Assembly (NCBI GenBank): GCA_900545175.1
Contig: UQYF01000007.1
Span: 18,698 to 82,697 of the forward strand
DNA length: 64,000 nt
Direction of reading: 5' to 3'
Source: an uncultured Eubacteriales bacterium
GTDB lineage: Bacteria; Bacillota; Clostridia; Lachnospirales; Lachnospiraceae
The stretch's first letter is position 1. The number at the start of each line of letters is the position of its first letter. Under the pieces are notes generated by a model, which saw nothing but the letters and a program-made list of their open reading frames with translations, searched no databases and was not told the origin of the DNA. Shown piece after piece: positions 1 through 9,351 of the stretch. The position numbers were made by a program, and so were the translations under genes.

Positions 1-1135
1 TGAACCTTATAACCTGCTCACGCATATTGTAGTTCATTGAGAGCATAGCAAGTGTTATATTCTTCTTCTGCTTGACAGAACTTGCAGGTACCTTCTTGAT
101 TGTTGCAAGTTCGATTGTAGCCTGTGTGTCATCACCTGAATAGTCATATGTTGTTGACAAAGCTACAAATGAGCCATCCTCAAGTACAGCAAAGCCTGAA
201 AGATTATTAGTATTGATATCACAGTCAACCCAGTCTAACACTTCCTCGGATGTCTGTGTATTCATATCATAGAGATAAAGCTTAGTTGAACCTGCCATAT
301 AGAGCCTGCCATCGCCTGCCGGGAATATACTTGAAGAACCTCCATCCATCGATGGAACATTCTCAAGAGGAGCGCCGACTGCCTTAGCATCTAAATCAAC
401 CTTAGCAACAGCCATTTCATACTTGTCATCATAGTACATTATAACAACCTGACCGTCGCTTGTGGCAATAACACCATTAATCCAGTTGTCAAAATCAATC
501 TTGAACTTCTGTTTTCCATCAGGGTCAAGAACATACATTACATTGTCAAGTGTGATATAAATATTCCCCTCTGCATCACCTGTTGCATACTGAACATAAA
601 AGTTACCACTGTCCTCCTCAACCTTCTTCTGAAGCTCATCAAGTGATATTACTGACTGTATGTTAAAATCCGAATCAAGTATGGCAATATCATATGATGA
701 TTCAACATCATACACACCACTGTCAATCTCTTCCTGTGATGGCTGGATGTAATGGTATCTTACAGCCATATATCCATCCTTATAGCTGCTGATAGTCTGT
801 AATGAAACATTCTCATTCTCATCCTTCTTGTCACTGTCAACAACCATATCCTTGCTGCTAGTCTCCCCTGTAGCAGCATCAATCGTTATAAGCTTCTGTG
901 ACATCTCATAAGTCACATTATCATACACCTGACCGATAACCTGTATCTTATTTCCATCGGACAATACATTACTTACATACTCAATATCCGATGATATCTC
1001 TGAAAAAACAGGTGAATATACATCTCCTGTAGGCACCTCCTCACCGGTTGTCTTATTACAGCCTGCCATGCCAAAGCACATCACCGCTGCCATAAGCGAA
1101 ACTGCCACTTTCTTAAAGTTCTTCATCCTCTTCAT
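1..1135 (-). CDS. Extracellular solute-binding lipoprotein with N-terminal propeller-like region (partial)
   Basis: The reading frame is open from an ATG at 1135 to the window edge, so the C terminus is missing; about 378 codons are present. A GAGAGG ribosome site precedes the ATG. The product starts with a short basic N terminus (MKRMKNFKK), a hydrophobic stretch and a lipobox-like FGMAGC, so it is a secreted lipoprotein. The next ~330 residues contain repeated D-G and Y-hydrophobic strands of the kind seen in beta-propeller-like regions (for example TSDGQVVIMYYDD). The last visible residues (ITLAMLSMNY) resemble the start of an ABC sugar-type solute-binding domain. I infer a large Clostridia-type ABC substrate-binding lipoprotein; the substrate is unknown. 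Confidence 0.7.
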   Translation of the reverse strand, partial: MKRMKNFKKVAVSLMAAVMCFGMAGCNKTTGEEVPTGDVYSPVFSEISSDIEYVSNVLSDGNKIQVIGQVYDNVTYEMSQKLITIDAATGETSSKDMVVDSDKKDENENVSLQTISSYKDGYMAVRYHYIQPSQEEIDSGVYDVESSYDIAILDSDFNIQSVISLDELQKKVEEDSGNFYVQYATGDAEGNIYITLDNVMYVLDPDGKQKFKIDFDNWINGVIATSDGQVVIMYYDDKYEMAVAKVDLDAKAVGAPLENVPSMDGGSSSIFPAGDGRLYMAGSTKLYLYDMNTQTSEEVLDWVDCDINTNNLSGFAVLEDGSFVALSTTYDYSGDDTQATIELATIKKVPASSVKQKKNITLAMLSMNYNMREQVIRF

Positions 1136-1326
1136 AATCAACCTCTCTTCCTTGCTGCATTTTATCTCATTATTATTCCGCAGCACCCATAATAATGTGT
1201 GCGACTGGTGCATCTCCCTTACACCGGTCATTTTATAAATAAACACTCCCTCGCGTATTATCTGTCATAGTACGCCGACATAGCTATGATATCATAGTGA
1301 TTCCTGTTCGTCAATACTTTGAAATA

Positions 1327-1854
1327 TTACATTTTTGTAACAAAATGCAGTACAAGCACACTTCCTGCTATTCCTGCTGCCATCGAAAACAGTGCTCCCG
1401 CAATCGTCCATCCGGTCTTTGTCACTTTCACTGACATATAATAAATGCTTATGGTATACATAAGCGTCTCCGTACTCGACAAGATAAGCGCCGCCAGCAG
1501 TCCTTCATATGAATCTACGCCACAGCTCTTAAATATATCCAGCATAAGCCCTGTAGCAGCCGAAGATGAAAAAATCTTAATGACAGCCACAGGCACGACC
1601 TGCGCGGGAAATCCGATATACTGCATTCCTCTCCCTATAATATTGCAAAATGCTTCTATGGCACCGGATGCCCTGAGCACTCCAACTCCCACAAGAAGTC
1701 CTATAAGTGTCGGCAGAAGTTCTGCCGCTATCCTTAAGCCCTTAAATGCTCCCTTCGTGAAGTGCTCATACACCTTATCCCCTGACATCACAGCCCACAA
1801 TACAACCACAAAAATTATAATAGGTATAATTCCCTGTGTAACAACTCCTGCCAT
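1327..1854 (-). CDS. spmB: Spore maturation protein B
   Basis: A 175-residue polytopic membrane protein with several hydrophobic helices and a nucleoside-recognition/Gate-type core (LLPTLIGLLVGVGVLRASGA, then the PVAVIKIFSSSAATGLMLD segment). Length and motifs match SpmB, which with SpmA is needed for dehydration of the spore core in Bacillus and relatives. The start at 1854 has AAGGTGG seven bases upstream. The partner spmA is normally adjacent but here lies at 4621-5223 on the same strand, with two opposite-strand genes between. This supports an endospore-forming Firmicute. Confidence 0.9.
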   Translation of the reverse strand: MAGVVTQGIIPIIIFVVVLWAVMSGDKVYEHFTKGAFKGLRIAAELLPTLIGLLVGVGVLRASGAIEAFCNIIGRGMQYIGFPAQVVPVAVIKIFSSSAATGLMLDIFKSCGVDSYEGLLAALILSSTETLMYTISIYYMSVKVTKTGWTIAGALFSMAAGIAGSVLVLHFVTKM

Positions 1855-1995
1855 ATATCCACCTTGAAAACATCAATCTCTACAACTATATTCCGGCACA
1901 GCTTGGCTTATTGTAACAACTTGATTCCCACACGGACTCGATTAATCCTCATAATGATGGACAATAAGTTAAAATTAAATTCCTGTAATTGCCTA

Positions 1996-2055
1996 TTTAC
2001 ATATTCGAACATATGTGCTATTATACTATCAAACAAATGTTCGAATATCAAGGAG
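1996..2055 (+). promoter_or_regulatory. Promoter with two LexA (SOS) boxes and ribosome site
   Basis: A -35 TTTACA (1996-2001) and a -10 TATTAT (2019-2024) are separated by exactly 17 bp. Box 1, CGAACATATGTGCT (2006-2019), lies in the spacer and matches the Bacillus-type LexA consensus CGAACRNRYGTTCG at 12 of 14 positions. Box 2, CAAACAAATGTTCG (2030-2043), covers the expected transcript start and matches 13 of 14. The outer half-sites also form a perfect 12-bp inverted repeat (2001-2012 and 2037-2048). AAGGAG at 2050-2055 is the ribosome site for the downstream gene. LexA repression is inferred, not shown. Confidence 0.75.
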
Positions 2056-2067
2056 ATTATATCTAAT

Positions 2068-3576
2068 ATGCTGATAAAAGAAGATATGGATATCAAGGAA
2101 AAATTAAGAATATTATCAGATGCTGCCAAATACGATGCAGCCTGCACATCGAGCGGCTCTAACAGAAATAATAACGGCTCAGGCACCGGCAATACAGTAA
2201 GCTCCGGTATATGTCACAGCTTTGCCGCCGACGGCAGATGCATCTCACTGCTTAAGATACTATTTACCAACGAATGTATCTTTGACTGCCGTTACTGCAT
2301 GAACCGCCGTTCTAATGATGTTCTCCGCACATCGTTCACACCCGAAGAGGTATGCACTCTAACAATGGAATTTTATAGGCGTAATTATATAGAAGGTCTT
2401 TTCTTAAGCTCAGGAATTATCATCTCTCCGACTCATACTATGCAGCTTCTCTTAGAGACTATTAAGATGCTAAGGCTTGTCTATCATTTTAACGGTTATA
2501 TCCATGTCAAGGGAATTCCCGGTGCAGACCCATCCGTTATAGAGGAAACCGGATGGTATGCTGACCGTATGAGCGTGAATTTAGAACTTGCCACTGCCGA
2601 TGCTCTCAAGACAGTGGCTCCTAATAAATCACGCAAGAACATCCTGACTCCCATGAAGCAGATTCAGCTTGGCATCCGAAAGAATGAACAGCTTCTTTCC
2701 GACTACCACTCATCATACCATTCATCCCATGTCGGAAGCATTATAAACAGACCTGTTGACACTTATTCCTGTTCACAGCCTTCTATCCATAATAACACTA
2801 ATTATATATCACCCTATGCCGGCTCAGTTAGTTCATACGCATCAGACAGCCATTCATTGTCAACTGTCAGGCGACAGATATTCGACCCGCGAAGCGGCCC
2901 TAAGGCTTATGTTCCTGCCGGTCAGAGCACACAGATGATAATAGGTGCCGCGCCCGAATCTGACTACCAGCTTGTCACTATTGCAGAAGCTCTTTATAAG
3001 AACTACAACCTTAAGAGAGTATTTTATTCCGCCTTTGTCAATGTCAACAATGACAGTTCTCTGCCTTCAACACAAGATGGGCCTCCTCTTCTCAGAGAAC
3101 ATCGTCTTTATCAGGCTGACTGGCTCTTGCGCTTCTATGGCTTTAGTGCAGGTGAACTGCTGTCCGAAGCGCATCCTAATTTCAATACGTTTATTGACCC
3201 TAAGTGTGACTGGGCATTGCAGCACCTTGGCGATTTCCCGGTTGAAATCAATACCGCCACAAAAGCAAAGCTCCTTCGCATCCCCGGTGTCGGCCCACGC
3301 TCTGCAGAACGCATACTCAGAGCAAGACGCTATGCCCGCCTGAGCTTTGATGACATCTCACGCATGGGTGTAGTTATGAAGCGCGCCCGCTATTTTATAA
3401 CCTGTGATGGCAAGACTGACGAACTGTTTTGTCATGATGAGGACTATATTGTGTCACAGCTTATTGGCGCTGAGCGCCGCCATGCCATGCAGATATCTCA
3501 GAATGGCTTATACAGACAGCTTTCGCTATTTGACGATAATAATGAGAACTTTTCTCCGCTTGTCATTCCTCAATAA
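2068..3576 (+). CDS. Putative DNA modification/repair radical SAM protein (TIGR03916-like)
   Basis: A 502-residue protein from the ATG at 2068, chosen because the promoter and the AAGGAG ribosome site lie just upstream; the longer frame to 1864 would run through the promoter, and an ATG at 2086 is possible. The radical SAM cluster is CX3CX2C (Cys70, Cys74, Cys77; CIFDCRYC). A helix-hairpin-helix DNA-binding segment lies near residues 391-420 (LLRIPGVGPRSAERILRAR). The family is known as a radical SAM protein linked to uracil-DNA-glycosylase-like and DUF4130 proteins; its reaction is not established. Residues about 212-277 form a Ser/Tyr/Asn-rich low-complexity insertion, making it longer than the roughly 420 residues I recall for relatives. 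The DUF4130 partner follows on the same strand. Confidence 0.85.
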   Translation: MLIKEDMDIKEKLRILSDAAKYDAACTSSGSNRNNNGSGTGNTVSSGICHSFAADGRCISLLKILFTNECIFDCRYCMNRRSNDVLRTSFTPEEVCTLTMEFYRRNYIEGLFLSSGIIISPTHTMQLLLETIKMLRLVYHFNGYIHVKGIPGADPSVIEETGWYADRMSVNLELATADALKTVAPNKSRKNILTPMKQIQLGIRKNEQLLSDYHSSYHSSHVGSIINRPVDTYSCSQPSIHNNTNYISPYAGSVSSYASDSHSLSTVRRQIFDPRSGPKAYVPAGQSTQMIIGAAPESDYQLVTIAEALYKNYNLKRVFYSAFVNVNNDSSLPSTQDGPPLLREHRLYQADWLLRFYGFSAGELLSEAHPNFNTFIDPKCDWALQHLGDFPVEINTATKAKLLRIPGVGPRSAERILRARRYARLSFDDISRMGVVMKRARYFITCDGKTDELFCHDEDYIVSQLIGAERRHAMQISQNGLYRQLSLFDDNNENFSPLVIPQ

Positions 3577-3801
3577 TTGCAAGTGCCGTATAGATATATT
3601 GATGCTTTTGCTATTGCCCAGCTTAGTATTCTTACACATTTACAAGATAAGCACCCACATTCAGCTCCTGAATTATTTTTTATGCATATATAATTAATGC
3701 AATCTGCTTATGAGCGATAGCGGATTACATTTATATGATAAATTACTCTCATGAATTTTCATCACCATTTAACCTATAAATCGCTCGGAAATGAGGTTTT
3801 T

Positions 3802-4608
3802 ATGATTTTTTGTTGTTGTGACGGCAGTGTAGATGGAATTTTCACCGCAATATATCGTGCCTGGGAACTCGGAACCTCACGCACATGCATATCTGTTACT
3901 GATGGAGAAGATATGGAACTGTTTTCAGAATACAGATTTTTTGAAACTGACAGTGAACTTGCCGCCAAGGTAGCTGCAAGTATAAGAAATAAGCTTTCAC
4001 CGGATATATACACACAGGTGTATCATGCAGCTCTTTCAAGCGACAAGGACAGAGGAAATGTAATATATCATTTTTTAATAGACGCTTTCAAGGTTGGTAG
4101 CAGCATTGTCAACCATATGACGAATCCATATGTCATGCGTATATTCGAGCTTGAACGCAATGTGCGCCGTGAAGCACATAACTATCTTGGTTTTCTTCGT
4201 TTCGGACAATACTGTGATACTCATGGCAGCTTCATGCTTGCACGTTTTGCGCCTGACAATGATATTCTGGATTTGGTATCACACCACTTTGCTGACCGTC
4301 TATACAATGAGAACTGGCTTATAGCCGACACTTTACGTCTGCAATGTTCAATACACAATGCCGGAAGCCGCGAATATATATTTTCACAGATAAGCACCGA
4401 TTATCTTGACAGCCTTGTCGATGCCACATGCGAGCATACTGCCGGTGCCTCTGTGGACAGCAATGAAGCCCTTGAAGCTTTATTTGAGATTTTCCGCACA
4501 TCTGTATCGATAGAGGCAAGGCACAATATCAAGCTTCAACAGCAGCTCATGCCACTCAGATACCGCACTTATATGAACACTTACACCGATAATACAGGCA
4601 GCAATTAA
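3802..4608 (+). CDS. DUF4130 probable DNA metabolism protein (TIGR03915-like)
   Basis: A 268-residue protein from ATG 3802, with an ATGAGG-type ribosome site just upstream. The family's characteristic N terminus (CCDGSVDGIFTAIYRAWE) starts here, so the upstream extension to 3751 is probably not translated. Conserved blocks include NVRREAHNYLGFLRF and FADRLYNENWLIAD. In other genomes this family accompanies the radical SAM protein encoded upstream and is sometimes fused to a uracil-DNA-glycosylase domain; no such domain is present here. With a 225-bp gap to the upstream gene and no obvious terminator, I infer a shared SOS-type transcript. Confidence 0.8.
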   Translation: MIFCCCDGSVDGIFTAIYRAWELGTSRTCISVTDGEDMELFSEYRFFETDSELAAKVAASIRNKLSPDIYTQVYHAALSSDKDRGNVIYHFLIDAFKVGSSIVNHMTNPYVMRIFELERNVRREAHNYLGFLRFGQYCDTHGSFMLARFAPDNDILDLVSHHFADRLYNENWLIADTLRLQCSIHNAGSREYIFSQISTDYLDSLVDATCEHTAGASVDSNEALEALFEIFRTSVSIEARHNIKLQQQLMPLRYRTYMNTYTDNTGSN

Positions 4609-4620
4609 CCTCCCGCTTCC

Positions 4621-5223
4621 CTATGCACTCCTGCATTTACACATTATTTTGCAGAATATAACTGCTGCAACAGTGCTTATGCTTGTGGCTATAAGTGCCG
4701 GAATGACTATCTTTGCAGGTTCTACCGATCCATATGCCCTGCGATATGCAATGATATTCACCGGAATCAACTGTAATGATGATATATTCATTACGAGAAA
4801 TGTACACATCTCATCCGATGCCGTATCGACATTAATCTGACTGTCACTGCATTTAAGCCTGTTAAGCTCCTCCATAGCCATAAGTCCCGGTCCTGTGGCA
4901 CTCCATCCTGTTCCAAGCATATTCATAATGAAATTCAGGGTTATATATTCCACAGCTTTTTCCCCTTTTTCCCTACGAAGTCCCGGAAAAAGCCACAGCA
5001 CAACCGGTCTTAACCCCTTAGACAGAAGTTTTACAATACCTGCATTGTCAGCAATCTCCATCAGACCGCACCACAGAGCCACTACTCCCGCCATAGATAT
5101 AACAAGCTCTACTGCCTGAACAGAGCTGTCAAGCACCGCTGTCGATACCTCCGAAATATTACCAGACCACGCACCGTATATTATTCCGACCAAAAGCATA
5201 AATGCCCAGATATAATTAAGCAT
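4621..5223 (-). CDS. spmA: Spore maturation protein A
   Basis: A 200-residue integral membrane protein with the SpmA/nucleoside-recognition pattern (VISMAGVVALWCGLMEIADNAG, MNMLGTGWSATGPGLMAMEELN, TFLVMNISSLQLIPVN). It should act with SpmB during spore core dehydration. A TGAGGT ribosome site precedes the ATG at 5223. The gene ends 12 bp from the stop of the convergent DUF4130 gene. It is separated from spmB by the radical SAM/DUF4130 pair, which breaks the usual spmA-spmB order. Confidence 0.9.
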   Translation of the reverse strand: MLNYIWAFMLLVGIIYGAWSGNISEVSTAVLDSSVQAVELVISMAGVVALWCGLMEIADNAGIVKLLSKGLRPVVLWLFPGLRREKGEKAVEYITLNFIMNMLGTGWSATGPGLMAMEELNRLKCSDSQINVDTASDEMCTFLVMNISSLQLIPVNIIAYRRAYGSVEPAKIVIPALIATSISTVAAVIFCKIMCKCRSA

Positions 5224-5489
5224 ACTGTTTTATACCTCAATAAGGTTAGGATGTCAAAACATGCCTGTTTAGTCTGCGCATATAACTTGTTATACACAGT
5301 TAAATAGCATATTATGACACCCTAGTCTTAATAGGAACGCTCCTCAACTATTCTTAAACAGCCGTAACCATTCCGAATTAAGACTAAACATTTTTTACTC
5401 AATTATATTCCGGGCATCTATATTTTATGATACCAGAATCACAATGTCATAAATCCAACGCAGGTGTGCTTGCGGATGAATTTATGATA

Positions 5490-5717
5490 TCAATGTCTCT
5501 TTCTATACTTGTCTCCAAGATTTACTATTGTTCCGTCAGCTTCCTTTACGTCAATCTTATCGAGCTGTTTACGGAAATTGGCTCTGAAGTTGGCTATATA
5601 TTTTCCTCTGAGCTCTGTCTGCTCCATAGCCTCCTCCTCAGTCAGACCCTCTTTTTTTGACTTGTGTGCGAGCTCATTTATTCTCGCAATCATAGCATCA
5701 AGTTCCTGCTCTGTCAT
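5490..5717 (-). CDS. UPF0291/DUF896 family small protein (YnzC-like)
   Basis: A 75-residue protein starting at MTEQELDAMIARINELAHKS with an AGAGGA ribosome site; the longer frame to 5810 lacks one. The core LTEEEAMEQTELRGKYIANF followed by FRKQLD is the DUF896 signature. The Bacillus subtilis member YnzC lies in the SOS operon with yneA, but I see no LexA box upstream here. A perfect hairpin (ATGTAATT, gcga, AATTACAT; 5748-5767) lies about 30 bp upstream. Molecular function is unknown. The 266 bp between this gene and spmA shows no gene. Confidence 0.85.
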   Translation of the reverse strand: MTEQELDAMIARINELAHKSKKEGLTEEEAMEQTELRGKYIANFRANFRKQLDKIDVKEADGTIVNLGDKYRKRH

Positions 5718-5747
5718 GTATATCCTCTTTTCTGTTACTATTACTTC

Positions 5748-5767
5748 ATGTAATTGCGAAATTACAT
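5748..5767. promoter_or_regulatory. 20-bp palindrome upstream of the DUF896 gene
   Basis: Arms of 8 bp (ATGTAATT/AATTACAT) around gcga, 30 bp before the start of the DUF896 gene. It could be an operator or a leader hairpin; nothing in the sequence decides which. Confidence 0.3.
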
Positions 5768-5836
5768 ATACTGAATCCCGGACGTTATGCAATTTAATAT
5801 TTAGCAGCAACTATCCTAATTCAGATAATCGTCCGT

Positions 5837-6808
5837 CTATATCTCAGCCGACACAATTAATTCCATGTCTCCGGCAAGTTCAATACTGTCACACGCCTTG
5901 GCAATTATAAAATGGTCACCTTTTTTTATCGAAGTGCCGTTGATGCTGCCGCTTCCGGCTGCAACACTTACCAGAAGATAATCCGCATTGAAGTCTTTCT
6001 CTTTTGACAATGCCAGTGTGGAATCATCATTAGCATTTACAACAAGCTTCCATACCCTGTAATATGCACTCTTCTCCATGAGAACAGGCTTATTCTTCTT
6101 GACAACCGCAAAATTATGGATACTGTCCTGTGCCGCAGATGCAGGGGCATTTATCACATCAATCGACTTCTCAACATGAAGCTCTCTCTTCTTTCCGTTA
6201 GAAAGACGGTCATAGTCATATACACGGTATGTAATGTCACTGTTCTGCTGTGTCTCAAGAAGCATCACGCCTGCTTTTATGGCATGAACCGTTCCCGGTA
6301 CAATAGAGACAAAATCGCCCTTATGTACAGGCACCTCACGAATGAATTCATTCCATCTTCCTTCATGAATCATTCTTGCACACTCTTCCTTGTCCTTGGC
6401 ATTATGCCCAACAACCAATGTTGCATTCTCAGGACAGTCGAGTATGTACCAGCATTCAGTTTTACCTAACGAGCCATTTTCGTTAAGCTTAGCATAATCA
6501 TCCGATGGATGTACCTGAATGCTTAAGTCAGCTTTTGCATCAATTATCTTAGTGAGAAGCGGAAATACTCCGGACACTTTGTCCTTTCCGAACACCTCAG
6601 GGTGCTCACTCCAAAGCTTAGACAGCTTCATCCCTGAATACTCACCATTTTTAACAGTGCAGTCGCCATTAGGATGAGCACTGATTCCCCAGCACTCACC
6701 CGTATCATCGCCCGGAATATCATATCCGAATTCCGTGGCAAGACGATTGCCACCCCATATCATTTCTTTAAAAACAGGCTCCAAAAAAATCAACCCATTA
6801 CTGCTCAT
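5837..6808 (-). CDS. manA: Mannose-6-phosphate isomerase, class I
   Basis: A 323-residue cupin-type isomerase converting fructose-6-P and mannose-6-P. Visible motifs: EPVFKEMIWGGNRL near the start, the zinc-binding QVHPSDDYA and KTECWYIL segments, GTVHAIKAGVMLLETQQNSD, and DYDR. Length fits the short Firmicute form. The ribosome site AAGGGG lies before ATG 6808. It probably provides the first step toward GDP-mannose and GDP-fucose with manC, gmd and fcl elsewhere in the window. Confidence 0.93.
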   Translation of the reverse strand: MSSNGLIFLEPVFKEMIWGGNRLATEFGYDIPGDDTGECWGISAHPNGDCTVKNGEYSGMKLSKLWSEHPEVFGKDKVSGVFPLLTKIIDAKADLSIQVHPSDDYAKLNENGSLGKTECWYILDCPENATLVVGHNAKDKEECARMIHEGRWNEFIREVPVHKGDFVSIVPGTVHAIKAGVMLLETQQNSDITYRVYDYDRLSNGKKRELHVEKSIDVINAPASAAQDSIHNFAVVKKNKPVLMEKSAYYRVWKLVVNANDDSTLALSKEKDFNADYLLVSVAAGSGSINGTSIKKGDHFIIAKACDSIELAGDMELIVSAEI

Positions 6809-6916
6809 AACCGTTCCCCTTAATATTTTTATAAAGTCTCTGCCAAAATCAGAAGCACTGCCATTTTCATGCAGGAATGATGCAACAGCTCTCTGATTCT
6901 AATTGCATTATATAGT

Positions 6917-6949
6917 TACGGATATCTGCAAAATATCGGTGTATCCGTA
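6917..6949 (-). terminator. Weak hairpin at the end of the aconitase gene
   Basis: TACGGATA and TATCCGTA form an 8-bp stem around a 17-nt loop, abutting the aconitase stop codon. There is no T-run on the minus strand, so termination is uncertain. Confidence 0.3.
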
Positions 6950-9235
6950 TTAATGTCTGTAGTAATTTATGAGGCATCCGTCCAATATTATCTGTCTTTC
7001 ATCGTCTGTCAGTTCGCCTATCTTTAATGTGAACTCATTAAGCTTATCCTTCACAACGTATGCCTTGACTTCGGATACTTTATCTCTTATCGCTGCTGCC
7101 GCACCCGGAATGAATATGAAATCACCATTCTTAAACGGAAGCTCTCCTTCATCAATTATAAATGGGATGAGTCCCCAGTTGATAAGATTGGAGCGATATC
7201 TCTTAGTTGCATACTCATTTGCAATGTTAGCAAGACCGCCAAGCACTCTCTGACAGGAAGCTGCCTGCTCGCGCGCCGAACCGTCACCCGGCTTAACAGC
7301 AAATATTGTGCTTCCGATTTCGGTGTCCGAAACCTTAAGCTCAGGATATGCTTCCTTAATCACTGTAAATGCACGCTTCACTTCATCGTTGCTCTCCATA
7401 GGACATGCACCGCTTCTTCTTACCTCCTCGGCTGCCCTCATCTCCTTGGCAAGTCCGACATAAGCCGGATCCTTTCTTGAGAGTGTGAACTCTGCAAGTC
7501 CAAGAGGATTCGAACGATATGATGATGTCTCTCCGGAAGGAATAAGTTCATCCGTTGTCGTTACAGGATCATGAATCTCCGATACGACCTTGAGAAGAAT
7601 ATTATCGGTGAGTGCAACCTGCTCCGGCCAATCCTTAATATTCGGCCCGAACTTAATCTCAACAGACGGGTCTGCAACTCCCTTGCTGTCAAACACTCTG
7701 TTCTCATATATTGTCTTATCAAAATGGTATGTAGGATTTGTAAATTCCACATCAACATCCGTAGCTGCTGTAAGATATCCCTTGTTAGCCGCTGTCGCTG
7801 CTATAGAACGAGCATCCATAAGTGCAACTGAGGCAATCTGACCATTCTGTAACTTAGAACCCTCTCTATTAGGGAAGTTACGTGTTGAATGACGAATACT
7901 GAATGCATTGTTAGCAGGCGTATCCCCGGCACCAAAGCAAGGTCCGCAGAATGCTGTCTTTACTATAGCTCCTGTCGTCATGAGGTCTGCAAGTCTGCCA
8001 TTTCTTGCAAGCTCAGCATATATAGGAGTACTTGCAGGATATACGCTCAACGTAAATTCATCAGCACCAATGCTCTTGCCCTTCAAAATATCTGCCGCAG
8101 CACAGATATTCTCAAAGCCGCCTCCTGCGCAGCCTGCTATAATTCCCTGCTCAACATAGAGCTTTCCATTTCTCACTTTGTCCTTTAATGTAAACGGAAC
8201 CTTGTTGTCAAGGCTTACCACTGCACGCTTCTCAACATCGTCAAGAATGTCCATAAGATTTGCACTTAGTTCTTCAATAGTATATACATTGCTAGGGTGG
8301 AAAGGCATTGCAATCATAGGCTTAATTGTACTCAAATCGACATACACAACACCATCATAGTATGCGATATCGCCCGGATTAAGCTCGCTGTAGCACTCGC
8401 CACGTCCATGCACCTCATAGAACTCTTTTACCTTCTCATCAGTTCTCCATATAGATGAAAGGCATGTTGTCTCAGTTGTCATTACATCAATGCCTATTCT
8501 GAAATCGGCACTCAGATTAGAGACCCCCGGTCCAACGAACTCCATAACCTTATTCTTTACATATCCGTTGCCAAACACTGCTCCGATAATTGCAAGTGCA
8601 ACATCCTGAGGGCCAACTCCCTTCATCGGCTCGCCCATCAGATAAATTGCAACCACTCCCGGCATTGCAACATCATATGTCTTATTGAGAAGCTGCTTGG
8701 CAAGCTCACCGCCTCCCTCTCCTATAGCCATTGTGCCAAGCGCGCCATAACGTGTATGTGAATCAGAACCAAGAATCATGGCTCCGCACTCAGCTAACAT
8801 TTCTCTTGCAAACTGATGGATAACTGCCTGATGAGGAGGTACATACACACCACCATACTTTTTTGCGCAGCTAAGTCCAAACATATGGTCGTCCTCATTT
8901 ATAGTACCACCCACCGCACAAAGGCTGTTATGACAGTTGGTAAGTACATATGGCATAGGAAACTTTTCAAGACCTGAAGCCCTTGCCGTCTGTATGATTC
9001 CGACAAAAGTAATATCATGTGATGTAAGCTTGTCAAATCTGATTTTAAGCTTGTCCATGTTATCGGAAGTATTATGCTTTTCTAAAATCGAATAAGCCAT
9101 CGTCTCCTTCGATGCATCCTCTTTTGATACATTGCGGCCTGTCTTAGACTTGATGACAGCCGCTGCATCAGGTCCGTCCTCGACAACCTCATTTCCGTTT
9201 AAAAGCCATGCTCCGGCAGTGCCTAACTTAATCAT
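6950..9235 (-). CDS. acn: Aconitate hydratase
   Basis: A 761-residue aconitase catalysing citrate to isocitrate. The start at 9235 (MIKLGTAGAW) has AAGAGGA placed well upstream; an ATG two codons earlier overlaps that ribosome site. Family landmarks: VLTNCHNSLC, GSDSHTRYGALG, and CGPCFGAGDTPANN, which carries two of the Fe-S cluster cysteines, with another near AGCAGGG. The C-terminal swivel domain carries YRSNLINWGLIP. It is of the Clostridia/archaea-like aconitase type rather than the long AcnA form. Together with the citrate synthase at 11515-12915 it forms the oxidative branch to 2-oxoglutarate; no isocitrate dehydrogenase is in the window. Confidence 0.92.
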   Translation of the reverse strand: MIKLGTAGAWLLNGNEVVEDGPDAAAVIKSKTGRNVSKEDASKETMAYSILEKHNTSDNMDKLKIRFDKLTSHDITFVGIIQTARASGLEKFPMPYVLTNCHNSLCAVGGTINEDDHMFGLSCAKKYGGVYVPPHQAVIHQFAREMLAECGAMILGSDSHTRYGALGTMAIGEGGGELAKQLLNKTYDVAMPGVVAIYLMGEPMKGVGPQDVALAIIGAVFGNGYVKNKVMEFVGPGVSNLSADFRIGIDVMTTETTCLSSIWRTDEKVKEFYEVHGRGECYSELNPGDIAYYDGVVYVDLSTIKPMIAMPFHPSNVYTIEELSANLMDILDDVEKRAVVSLDNKVPFTLKDKVRNGKLYVEQGIIAGCAGGGFENICAAADILKGKSIGADEFTLSVYPASTPIYAELARNGRLADLMTTGAIVKTAFCGPCFGAGDTPANNAFSIRHSTRNFPNREGSKLQNGQIASVALMDARSIAATAANKGYLTAATDVDVEFTNPTYHFDKTIYENRVFDSKGVADPSVEIKFGPNIKDWPEQVALTDNILLKVVSEIHDPVTTTDELIPSGETSSYRSNPLGLAEFTLSRKDPAYVGLAKEMRAAEEVRRSGACPMESNDEVKRAFTVIKEAYPELKVSDTEIGSTIFAVKPGDGSAREQAASCQRVLGGLANIANEYATKRYRSNLINWGLIPFIIDEGELPFKNGDFIFIPGAAAAIRDKVSEVKAYVVKDKLNEFTLKIGELTDDERQIILDGCLINYYRH

Positions 9236-9351
9236 ACACATCCTCTTCCCGCGCCGACAACGCATTTTATCTTAATAATGTCAAGTTCAAAAGCTTTGAC
9301 TCAACTTGATATCTGCGGCTTATTCCGCATCATAACCGCTAAAACCTGCTG

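Noticed and set aside
1864..2067. N-terminal extension of the radical SAM frame to 1864
   Set aside because: It would be encoded across the promoter and LexA boxes; family length and the AAGGAG site favour 2068.
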